Source: a bacterium
GTDB taxonomy: Bacteria; Eremiobacterota; Eremiobacteria; Baltobacterales; Baltobacteraceae
Assembly: GCA_021784715.1 (NCBI GenBank)
Contig: JAJYHP010000077.1
Location: 1 to 5,114 of the forward strand
Direction of reading: 5' to 3'
DNA length: 5,114 nucleotides
In this document: one piece after another, positions 1-5,114 of the stretch
Numbering within the stretch: position 1 is the first letter of the stretch
Layout of the letters: every line of letters begins with the position of its first letter
Translations under genes and position numbers: made by a program
Notes under the pieces: model-generated
Seen by the model: the letters and a program-made list of their open reading frames with translations, nothing else
Told to the model about the DNA's origin: nothing
The model's database searches: none

Positions 1-1501
1 AGTTCGGCATCGGCGCGCGCGGATGCGCGATGAAATCGGCGATCTGCGCGGGAGCGAGGCGGTGTTCGATGCCGTAGAGTTTCGGCCCGACGCCGCCGCC
101 GAAGGTGGCGCCGTGGCATCCGCTGCAACCGTTGGCCGCAACGAGGTGCTCGCCCATCTCGATCTGCGCGTTCGAGTTCGCGGGCATGTTCATACCGGGC
201 ATGCTCATACCGGGCATGCTCATACCGGGCATCGATTTCATGTTCGTGCCGGTCATGCCGACGCTCGGAGGCGCCGATTTGACCGAGACGAGGCGAACGC
301 CGACCGGCGGGTTCCAGAGATAGCGTTTGCCGCGTTGGAACGGCCCCGCCCAATCGAAAGCGAAAGCGATCGACGGGCTCGCGCCGGGTTGCATCGCGAG
401 CTCTCCGGTGACTTTGAGATTCGGGAGAAAGTTGTACGCGTCGTCGAAGATGTATTGCCGGTTCAACGTGTCGCTCGAGGCGACGTCGTAACGAACCAAG
501 ACGTGATTGCGCCAGCCGAAATCGCGTTCGATCTCGAGCATCGCTCCGCGGAACGGCGTCGCGCCGACGTTGAGATCGGGGCGCGCGTCTTCGCCGCGAT
601 AGTACATCGTTTGAACGAACCACGAGCGCGTCTGATAGCTGTAATAGAGCCCCTGCCGGGTGAAGGAATCGCCCGCCGCATAGGCCCCGCTGCTATTGAA
701 GAGCGGTGCGGTGCCTTTCATCGCGACGGCGCCGAGCGCCCACGGCCTCACCATGCCGCCATAGGTGACGTTGAGATCGAGCGTGCGCGGGCCACCTTGT
801 GGGCTGTAGTCGAGCGCGCTGCCGATCGGGCCGCTCCCGGCGAGCCAGGATGCATTGTACATCCAGTTGCCGGTCATGCCGCTAAATGCAGTGCCCCAGC
901 GCGCGTCGTTGGGATTGAACGTATTCTGTCCCGTCGTTTGCGTTGCGAGCAGATAATTTCCGAGCGTCCAGCCGTGCGCCGGCATGAACGGAAACGGAGT
1001 GTGGAATTTGCCGACCTGAATCGAGTTGCTTCCGTGGAAGAGTCCGTTCCACGAAAGCCACATCTGCTCGGTCACGCCGGGGAAGCCACTATCGACGATG
1101 GGCTGCTCGCCGTACCAGGTGAGGTGCGGGCCGATGAATCCACCGCCTAAGATCGAGAGCGTCTGCGCGACCGTCGATGCCGGGTGCGATTTATTCGCGA
1201 GCAGCGTTTCGACTTGCAGGCGCAGCGCGAGCGGAAAGGCTTGCCGCTGCTTGCGATAGTCGAGGTCCTGAAAATTGGACATCATCGTCATCATGCCGTA
1301 GGGGGTCATGCCGGGGAAGGTGGTGTGGCAGGCGGTACACGAGAGTCCCTGGCCGTTGGCGAAGGCCGGGATCGCCTCGGCCCTTCCCTGGGAGAGGAAG
1401 ACAAGCGAGCTGCCGAGCGTAAAAAGGAGAAAAAGCCGCCCCAGCAGCCCTTTCGGCAAGGGTGAGCGCCCGGGGCGCGTCGTACCTAGGCGACCCCCCA
1501 T
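1..1501 (-). CDS. Cyc2-like fused cytochrome-porin with a second C-terminal cytochrome c domain (3' end beyond the window)
   Basis: An uninterrupted minus-strand frame of 500 codons leaves the window at its left edge. Residues 19-36 are a hydrophobic signal-peptide core, with likely cleavage around residues 41-43. The segment IPAFANGQGLSCTACHTTFP follows, with a heme c site C55-T-A-C58-H59; P-x-F-A, CxxCH and FPxMTPYG resemble the N-terminus of Cyc2-type outer-membrane cytochrome-porins. Residues about 88-388 are rich in Gly, Asn, Trp, Tyr and alternating hydrophobics, as in a beta-barrel. Residues 417-439 are a Met-rich repeat linker. Residues about 445-500 form a class I cytochrome c domain with C459-S-G-C462-H463 and probable axial ligand M498. 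The position of M498 suggests only a short tail is missing. Known Cyc2 proteins carry one N-terminal heme and are tied to iron oxidation; that role here is inferred. The start is uncertain: ATG at 1501 is called, but ATG 1525 and TTG 1459 are in frame, and TTG 1459 gives a more usual signal-peptide length. None has a good ribosome site. Confidence 0.85.
   Translation of the reverse strand, partial: MGGRLGTTRPGRSPLPKGLLGRLFLLFTLGSSLVFLSQGRAEAIPAFANGQGLSCTACHTTFPGMTPYGMMTMMSNFQDLDYRKQRQAFPLALRLQVETLLANKSHPASTVAQTLSILGGGFIGPHLTWYGEQPIVDSGFPGVTEQMWLSWNGLFHGSNSIQVGKFHTPFPFMPAHGWTLGNYLLATQTTGQNTFNPNDARWGTAFSGMTGNWMYNASWLAGSGPIGSALDYSPQGGPRTLDLNVTYGGMVRPWALGAVAMKGTAPLFNSSGAYAAGDSFTRQGLYYSYQTRSWFVQTMYYRGEDARPDLNVGATPFRGAMLEIERDFGWRNHVLVRYDVASSDTLNRQYIFDDAYNFLPNLKVTGELAMQPGASPSIAFAFDWAGPFQRGKRYLWNPPVGVRLVSVKSAPPSVGMTGTNMKSMPGMSMPGMSMPGMNMPANSNAQIEMGEHLVAANGCSGCHGATFGGGVGPKLYGIEHRLAPAQIADFIAHPRAPMPN
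182..232 (-). repeat. 15-base tandem repeat encoding a Met-rich MPGMS/N linker
   Basis: Three consecutive 15-base units (182-196, 197-211, 212-226; plus-strand consensus gggcatgctcatacc, first unit with one T/C difference) are followed by the first six bases of a fourth. In the minus-strand cytochrome-porin they encode repeated M-P-G-M-S, so residues 417-439 hold nine methionines. The near-identity of the units suggests recent expansion by slippage. MxxM-type clusters in exported proteins commonly bind Cu(I) or Ag(I), so metal binding is plausible but inferred. The alternative is a simple flexible spacer between the barrel and the C-terminal heme domain. Confidence 0.9.
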
Positions 1502-1523
1502 CGTCAAATCCAGAGTGTCATCC

Positions 1524-2078
1524 ATGTCGATTCGTCCGATTCCCCCACAAGCAGAGAGCGTCAACTATATTTGCGCGATCCTCGAGCGCTTTCCGGAGCT
1601 CGCGTCGCTTCGAGCGCATCCAAATGATGGAACGCTCGAACTGGGCTTCGCAGTTCGCGGTCGACTGGAAAAATCCAACCAAGCAGCCCTCTCCGAAGCG
1701 ATCGCCGACCACTGCGCTTGCTTTCTCGAACTCTCGCGCGAAGAGCCCGTCGCGCTGCGCGTGCGCGTGGAAGCGGATCGTGCGACCTCGTTCGTGACGG
1801 TGGTCCGCGACGGCGGAACCTTCAGCAAAGACGAACTCGAGATGCTCTGCGCCTACTTCGATACGCGCTTCGGCGATGCGTTGGTGCGGAGCCGCCCGGC
1901 CGAGGAACTCGCGCTCGACGAAGATCGTGCCGCCGCCGACGAAGCGGCGTTCTACGCCGTCGAGAGCCTGCGCGACCCGTCGCGCGCCGGCGGTTTGATC
2001 GGCTTTCGCGAAGGACAGCGCGTGCTCGTCTATTTTCTCAATCAACGCCGGAAAGGAAAGGCACCGTCTCGCCGTTAG
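1524..2078 (+). CDS. Unrecognised 184-aa cytoplasmic protein, first gene of the ymdB-spoVS-PHP cluster
   Basis: I do not recognise this family. The ATG at 1524 opens MSIRPIPPQAESVNYICAIL, and the frame ends at TAG 2076-2078. There is no signal peptide or membrane segment. The composition suggests a mixed alpha/beta fold: a strand-like LELGFAVRG, an acidic helix around the DHCACFLEL segment, a strand pair LRVRVEADRATSFVTVVRDG, a helix SKDELEMLCAYFDTRFG, an Ala/Glu/Asp-rich helical stretch, then IGFREGQRVLVYFLNQ and a basic tail RRKGKAPSRR at residues 175-184. The basic end could contact nucleic acid, but that is only a guess. The reading frame stays open upstream to 1308, but that part lies over the antisense cytochrome gene; GTG 1515 is another possible start. 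The next gene begins five bases after the stop, so the two are probably co-transcribed. In Firmicutes the RNase Y gene often sits in this position; this protein is not RNase Y. Confidence 0.75.
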   Translation: MSIRPIPPQAESVNYICAILERFPELASLRAHPNDGTLELGFAVRGRLEKSNQAALSEAIADHCACFLELSREEPVALRVRVEADRATSFVTVVRDGGTFSKDELEMLCAYFDTRFGDALVRSRPAEELALDEDRAAADEAAFYAVESLRDPSRAGGLIGFREGQRVLVYFLNQRRKGKAPSRR

Positions 2079-2083
2079 ATCGT

Positions 2084-2869
2084 TTGAACGTCCTCGTTAT
2101 CGGGGATATCGTCGGGTCGCCGGGACGGGATGCGGTCAAACGCTACGTCTCGGTGTTGCGCGATCAATATGAGATCGACGCCTGCATCGCCAACGGCGAG
2201 AATATCGCCGCCGGCTTCGGATTGACCGCCGCTACCGTCGAAGAACTCTTCGAGAGCGGCGTCGATTTTCTCACCGGGGGCAACCACACGTTCGACAAAC
2301 GCGAATTCAAGGCGTTTCTCGAGCGGAGCGACCGCGTGATTCGTCCGGCGAACTATCCGCCGGGTACGCCGGGAAAGGGCGCGGGAACGCTGCGCGTCGG
2401 CGACGTGACGTTGGGCATCATCAACGTGATGGGGCGCACGTTCATGCCGCCGGTCGACGACCCGTTTCGCGCGTTGGAGGCCGAGATCGAGGAGATGCGC
2501 GCGGTGACGCCGTGCATTTTGGTCGACGTTCACGCCGAAGCGACTTCGGAAAAACAGGGACTCGCTCGCTTCGCCGATGGTAAAGTTTCTGCAATTTATG
2601 GGACCCACACGCACGTTCAGACCGCCGACGAAGAGATTTTGCCTGGCGGCACAGCGTATATTAGCGATCTCGGGATGACCGGTCCCAGCGACGGTATCAT
2701 CGGTATGGAGAGCGAAGCGGTGCTGTCGCGTTTTCTGACGGGTTTTTCGGATCGCTTTTCCGTCTGTAAAAGCGGAACCAAACAGCTCTGTGCTGCGGTT
2801 CTTTGCCTCGATACCCGCTCGGGCCGAGCGATCTCCATCAAGCGCATCTTCCAACGAGGCATTCCATGA
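2084..2869 (+). CDS. ymdB: YmdB-family metallophosphoesterase (TIGR00282 type), putative 2',3'-cyclic nucleotide phosphodiesterase
   Basis: The protein has 261 residues, close to the roughly 264 of the Bacillus YmdB. It begins MNVLVIGDIVGSPGRDAV, the family's signature opening. Dinuclear-metal and catalytic positions are all present: D8, E39-N40 in IANGEN, N67-H68 in GGNHTFDK, H150 in VDVHAE, and H175/H177 in GTHTHVQT. Characterised members hydrolyse 2',3'-cyclic nucleotides and influence biofilm and motility genes in Bacillus; substrate is inferred here. The frame has no ATG or GTG near this N-terminus. TTG at 2084 is chosen because it starts the conserved strand and puts D8 and E39 at the family's usual numbering. 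A purine-rich gaaaggaaagg at 2051-2061 is too far upstream (22 bases) to be an ordinary ribosome site, so reinitiation after the upstream stop at 2076-2078 is likely. The TGA overlaps the next ATG. Confidence 0.95.
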   Translation: MNVLVIGDIVGSPGRDAVKRYVSVLRDQYEIDACIANGENIAAGFGLTAATVEELFESGVDFLTGGNHTFDKREFKAFLERSDRVIRPANYPPGTPGKGAGTLRVGDVTLGIINVMGRTFMPPVDDPFRALEAEIEEMRAVTPCILVDVHAEATSEKQGLARFADGKVSAIYGTHTHVQTADEEILPGGTAYISDLGMTGPSDGIIGMESEAVLSRFLTGFSDRFSVCKSGTKQLCAAVLCLDTRSGRAISIKRIFQRGIP

Positions 2870-3183
2870 ACGGCGAAACCATCCACCCCTTTACCCCGGC
2901 CACACTCAAAGTTTCGGCGAAGAGTAACCCCAACGCCGTCGCCGGCGCGATCGCCGCGGCGCTGCGCCAACGCGAGGGCGTCGAGGTGCAAGCCGTCGGC
3001 GCGGCCGCGGTGAACCAAGCCGTGAAAGCGCTTGCGATCGCGCGCGCCTATCTCAAGAACGAGGCGCTCGATTTGATCGGAACCCCGTCGTTCATCTCGG
3101 TGCCGATCGGCGATGAAGAACGCACCGGGATATCGATCGCGGTCGAACGCCGTACGATACACGGTGGAGCTGCGATTGAGTGA
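2866..3183 (+). CDS. spoVS: Stage V sporulation protein S (SpoVS) family, Alba-like presumed nucleic-acid-binding protein
   Basis: This 105-residue protein carries the SpoVS signature: LKVSAKSNPNAVAGAIAAAL (residues 14-33), VQAVGAAAVNQAVKALAIAR (41-60), then a C-terminal strand region with GDEERTGISIAVE (82-94). Typical SpoVS is about 86 residues and starts just before LKVSAKS. Here there are about 12 extra residues in front and about 9 behind, and no other start codon lies between ATG 2866 and the conserved core. The fold is Alba-like, and DNA or RNA binding is presumed from structure rather than proven. In Bacillus it affects sporulation and septation, but homologues occur in many non-sporulating bacteria, so no sporulation role should be read from it. 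The ATG overlaps the ymdB stop (ATGA, 2866-2869), with GAGG at 2856-2859 giving a 6-base spacing. Its TGA overlaps the PHP gene start (GTGA, 3180-3183). Confidence 0.95.
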   Translation: MNGETIHPFTPATLKVSAKSNPNAVAGAIAAALRQREGVEVQAVGAAAVNQAVKALAIARAYLKNEALDLIGTPSFISVPIGDEERTGISIAVERRTIHGGAAIE

Positions 3184-3992
3184 TCGTCGACTTCCACTCC
3201 CACACTCTTTGTAGCGACGGAAGCCTCGAGCCGCAAGAACTCGCCGATATGATGGCCGAGCGCGGCGTCGAGGCCTACTCCATCACCGATCACGATACGC
3301 TCGAAGCCTACGGACGCTTTACGCCGCATGCGGGCGCGCGCGTGATCGAGGGCACCGAGATCAATACGTACTATCGCAACTCCGAAGTGCACGTGCTCGG
3401 ATACGGATTGCGGATCGACGACCCCACGTTCGCGGCGTTTCTCGTCGAGAACCGGGAGCATCGGTTCACCCGCGCGCAACGCATGGTGGAGCAGCTTCGG
3501 GCGGGCGGCTACGCTATTACGATGGCCGACGTCGAGCGTCACGCGCAGGGTTCGAAGGTGCTCGGGCGTCCGCACGTCGCGCGCGCGCTCGTTGCAAACG
3601 GACTTTCGAGCGATATCGAGGCGGCCTTCCGCGGTTTGCTGCGGCGCGGGCGCCCCGGCTTCGTTCCCTCGACCTTCGTGACGCCGCAGCGCGCGAGCGC
3701 AGCGATACGCGCGGCGGGTGGCCTCGCGGTGCTCGCCCATCCCGGCCGGGTCGCCGATGCGGCCATCGTCGACGAACTTTGCAGCGTCGGTGAATTCGAC
3801 GGCATCGAGATCTACTATCCGCTTCACGATGCGGACGACGTCGCGCGTTTCGAAGCGAAGGCCCGGGAATACGGTCTCTTTGCGACCGCCGGGGCGGACT
3901 TCCACGATATTCGGTATCACGCGCGCGGCGTCGGCATGGAGGTGGACGCCGCGGCGCTCGCTCCGTTCCTCGAGCGGGTAACCGCGGGCTAA
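3180..3992 (+). CDS. PHP-domain phosphoesterase, YciV/TrpH-like (3',5'-nucleoside bisphosphate phosphatase / RNase AM family)
   Basis: This 270-residue protein fits the family length. The PHP metal-binding motifs appear in order: H6-S-H8 and D13 (DFHSHTLCSDGS), D37-H38 (ITDHDT), E60 (IEGTEI), H71 (EVHVLGY), H187 (VLAHPG), and D240-F-H242 near the C-terminus. The middle segment with GRPHVARAL (129-137) is the insertion typical of YciV/TrpH-like proteins rather than histidinol phosphatase or polymerase PHP domains. Characterised relatives hydrolyse 3',5'-nucleoside bisphosphates such as pAp, and the E. coli member trims RNA 5' ends and digests short RNA. The exact substrate here is inferred. 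The start is GTG 3180, overlapping the spoVS stop (GTGA), with GGTGGAG at 3163-3169 ten bases upstream. The usual Ser before the final D-F-H is Ala (A239), a mild substitution. Its TAA overlaps the stop of the convergent gene. Confidence 0.92.
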   Translation: MIVDFHSHTLCSDGSLEPQELADMMAERGVEAYSITDHDTLEAYGRFTPHAGARVIEGTEINTYYRNSEVHVLGYGLRIDDPTFAAFLVENREHRFTRAQRMVEQLRAGGYAITMADVERHAQGSKVLGRPHVARALVANGLSSDIEAAFRGLLRRGRPGFVPSTFVTPQRASAAIRAAGGLAVLAHPGRVADAAIVDELCSVGEFDGIEIYYPLHDADDVARFEAKAREYGLFATAGADFHDIRYHARGVGMEVDAAALAPFLERVTAG

Positions 3993-4606
3993 CGGCCGCG
4001 TTCGACGATCTCGGCGCGCAGCGCGACGATGCCGTCGCGTGCACGGGCCTCGAGGCGTTCGAGCGCGACGCGCTGCCGGGCGACGAGCAGCTCGTCGCGG
4101 AGGTAGCGGTGGTTGACGCGGACGTTATAGGCCGACGCGGCGAGCCCGGCGGCGGCGAACTCGCCGGCGCAGCCGACATCGCTGAGCAGGTTGGGGTTGG
4201 GGTGTTCGAGCAGCAAACGGGCCTCGTCGAGCGTGCGCAGCGCGAGCTCGGCGGCGCGCAGCGGCTCGGCGGCGGCATGGGCCAGGGCGCGCTGGAGGCG
4301 CTCGCTGCGCTCCCGCGCCTGCTCCGGGCTACCCTTGGGAAGCGCCATCGCGGCGACGACCTCTCCGTAGGCCTCCTCGTCGCGAAGGCGGGCCTCGGAG
4401 AGCGCGGCCCGGAGTCGCTCGGCGTTCTCGATTCGCTCGGCGAACCAGTCGCGCCAGGGGGCGAAGGCCTTGCCCTCCACGCAGATGCGGGCGACCATGG
4501 CGACCAGGGCGGCGCCCTGGGCGGCCACGAGGCAGGCGGCACTTCCACCCCCCGGAGTGGGGGCGCTGGAAGCAAGTTGGTTTAAGTAGTCGTCGAGCGT
4601 TTTCAC
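3989..4606 (-). CDS. fchA: Cyclodeaminase/cyclohydrolase family protein (FTCD C-terminal domain; putative methenyl-THF cyclohydrolase)
   Basis: The 205-residue product matches stand-alone FchA-type proteins in length. Family landmarks are APTPGGGSAA (15-24), the D-E-E-A-Y helix followed by MALPKGS (76-93), HPNPNLLSDVGCA (135-147) and YNVRVN (160-165). The family includes the formiminotetrahydrofolate cyclodeaminase domain and bacterial methenyl-THF cyclohydrolases, both acting on one-carbon folates. The sequence alone does not settle which reaction applies. GTG 4606 is chosen because it gives MKTLDDYLNQLASSAPTPGG, the usual distance to the signature. An in-frame ATG at 4675 would add 23 basic, non-family residues and overlap the ahcY start, so it is unlikely. 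No clear ribosome site precedes the GTG. It diverges from ahcY, which also serves methyl-group metabolism. Its TAG overlaps the PHP gene's TAA by three bases. Confidence 0.9.
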   Translation of the reverse strand: MKTLDDYLNQLASSAPTPGGGSAACLVAAQGAALVAMVARICVEGKAFAPWRDWFAERIENAERLRAALSEARLRDEEAYGEVVAAMALPKGSPEQARERSERLQRALAHAAAEPLRAAELALRTLDEARLLLEHPNPNLLSDVGCAGEFAAAGLAASAYNVRVNHRYLRDELLVARQRVALERLEARARDGIVALRAEIVERGR

Positions 4607-4632
4607 AGGGCCTAGAGTTATTCGGTTACGAA
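4602..4632 (+). promoter_or_regulatory. Possible sigma70-like promoter for ahcY
   Basis: TTCACA at 4602-4607 matches the -35 consensus at five of six positions. TACGAA at 4627-4632 is a weak -10 match, and the spacing of 19 bases is long. Transcription would start near 4639 and give a leader of about 27 bases carrying the ribosome site. The -35 element would overlap the fchA start codon. Promoter rules in this lineage are unknown, so this is tentative. Confidence 0.22.
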
Positions 4633-4652
4633 ACCATCGTCCTCGTCTCAAC

Positions 4653-4658
4653 AAGGAG
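4653..4658 (+). promoter_or_regulatory. Strong ribosome binding site (AAGGAG) for ahcY
   Basis: A perfect AAGGAG lies seven bases before GTG 4666. It fixes the ahcY start at a non-ATG codon and is the best Shine-Dalgarno match in the window. The other genes have weak sites or depend on overlap coupling, which fits ahcY being a highly expressed housekeeping gene. Confidence 0.85.
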
Positions 4659-4665
4659 AAAATTC

Positions 4666-5114
4666 GTGTCATCAACGGTTACCCTCGCGGGGGATGTCAA
4701 AGATCGAGCGCTCGCCGAGCAAGGCCGCTCCCGCATTGCCTGGGCCGGAGCCTACATGCCGGTCCTCGCCCAGATTCGCGAGCGCTTCGAGGCGAAGAAG
4801 CCCCTGAAGGGCGTCCGCATCGGCGCGTGTCTGCACGTCACCACCGAGACCGCCAACCTCATGCTCGCCTTGCAGGCGGGCGGCGCGGAGATCGCTCTCT
4901 GCGCGAGCAACCCGCTCTCGACGCAAGATGACGTCGCCGCGGCGCTCTGCGAGTACGGCATCCCGACCTACGCCATCAAGGGCGAAGATAACAGCACCTA
5001 TTATTCACACATCGAATCGGTGATCGCGACGAAGCCGCAGATGTCGATGGACGACGGCTGCGATTTAGTGACGACGATCTACACGAAGCACCACCATCTG
5101 CTCGAAGAGATGAT
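4666..5114 (+). CDS. ahcY: Adenosylhomocysteinase (S-adenosyl-L-homocysteine hydrolase), N-terminal part; continues past the window
   Basis: The first 149 codons are present and the frame is open to the right edge. The enzyme reversibly splits S-adenosylhomocysteine into adenosine and homocysteine with bound NAD, clearing the product inhibitor of methyltransferases. Visible family features are IAWAGAYMPVL (24-34), the substrate-site segment LHVTTETANL (56-65, H57), SNPLSTQDDVAAAL (81-94) and DDGCDL (129-134, D130). SNPLSTQDD with a short N-terminus resembles the compact archaeal/Thermotoga-type enzymes rather than the longer proteobacterial and animal type. The NAD-binding half lies beyond the window. 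The start is GTG 4666, supported by AAGGAG seven bases upstream. Only 59 bases separate it from the divergent fchA-like gene, and no known SAH or SAM riboswitch fits in the leader. Confidence 0.95.
   Translation, partial: MSSTVTLAGDVKDRALAEQGRSRIAWAGAYMPVLAQIRERFEAKKPLKGVRIGACLHVTTETANLMLALQAGGAEIALCASNPLSTQDDVAAALCEYGIPTYAIKGEDNSTYYSHIESVIATKPQMSMDDGCDLVTTIYTKHHHLLEEM

Noticed and set aside
23..1150. Long plus-strand open frame of 375 codons with a His-Thr-Gly-His repeat
   Set aside because: It is antisense to the cytochrome-porin. The His repeat is the reverse reading of the Met-rich repeat, the composition is Arg/Ala-biased with no family motif, and the minus frame has signal peptide and heme sites.
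1419..1437. AAAAAGGAGAAAAAG on the plus strand, resembling a strong ribosome site
   Set aside because: It is the antisense of the FLLF codons in the cytochrome signal peptide, and no suitable plus-strand start follows at normal spacing.
2075..2854. Minus-strand 259-codon open frame opposite ymdB
   Set aside because: Shadow frame of a GC-rich gene. It has no recognisable motif, while the plus frame has all YmdB metal ligands.
3048..3920. Minus-strand 290-codon open frame opposite spoVS and the PHP gene
   Set aside because: It spans two confidently identified plus-strand genes, is Arg-rich and shows no domain signature.
3517..4575. Minus-strand 352-codon Arg/Pro/Ser-rich open frame
   Set aside because: Out-of-frame reading over both the PHP gene and fchA. 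Its composition is typical of GC-rich shadow frames.
4604..4650. Minus-strand promoter for fchA (TTGAGA at 4650-4645 with TAACCG 17 bases on)
   Set aside because: The -35 is good, but the -10 matches only two consensus bases and would give an almost leaderless transcript. Too weak to list.
4607..4665. SAH or SAM riboswitch upstream of ahcY
   Set aside because: The spacer is only 59 bases and much of it is the probable promoter and ribosome site. No characteristic stems or conserved core are visible.
3989..4675. Longer fchA product starting at ATG 4675
   Set aside because: It would add 23 basic residues not found in the family and overlap the ahcY start. GTG 4606 fits the family N-terminus.

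Overview
The window is a GC-rich bacterial chromosome segment, fully packed with genes. Seven protein-coding genes cover almost every base, and the two at the edges are partial. An outer-membrane-type cytochrome-porin with a Sec signal peptide implies a diderm cell. A SpoVS homologue beside a YmdB-type phosphodiesterase is an arrangement known from Firmicutes, Deinococcus-Thermus and other deep-branching lineages. My best guess is an uncultivated, high-GC, non-proteobacterial diderm such as Candidatus Eremiobacterota (WPS-2). This is inference from gene content and style, not a proven assignment. No mobile element, tRNA, rRNA or CRISPR array is visible.

Layout. (1) Positions 1-1501, minus strand: a long gene running off the left edge. 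It encodes a signal peptide, a Cyc2-like CxxCH heme motif, a beta-barrel-like middle, a methionine-rich repeat linker and a second, C-terminal class I cytochrome c domain. (2) Positions 1524-3992, plus strand: a tight four-gene cluster made of an unrecognised 184-aa protein, a YmdB-family metallophosphoesterase (TTG start), a SpoVS protein and a PHP-family phosphoesterase. The last three are joined by 4-base stop/start overlaps (ATGA, GTGA) and should be translationally coupled. (3) Positions 3989-4606, minus strand: a cyclodeaminase/methenyl-THF cyclohydrolase family gene whose stop codon overlaps the PHP stop. (4) From 4666 to the right edge, plus strand: adenosylhomocysteinase (ahcY), divergent from the folate gene across a 59-base spacer.

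How the genes may work together. The ymdB-spoVS-PHP cluster pairs a cyclic-nucleotide phosphodiesterase, an Alba-like presumed nucleic-acid-binding protein and a phosphoesterase of a family that hydrolyses 3',5'-nucleoside bisphosphates and short RNA. It could be an RNA-end or nanoRNA turnover module. The fchA-like gene and ahcY both belong to one-carbon/methyl metabolism and share a short divergent regulatory region. The cytochrome-porin looks like an electron conduit across the outer membrane. Its two-heme, methionine-rich architecture is the most unusual thing in the window.
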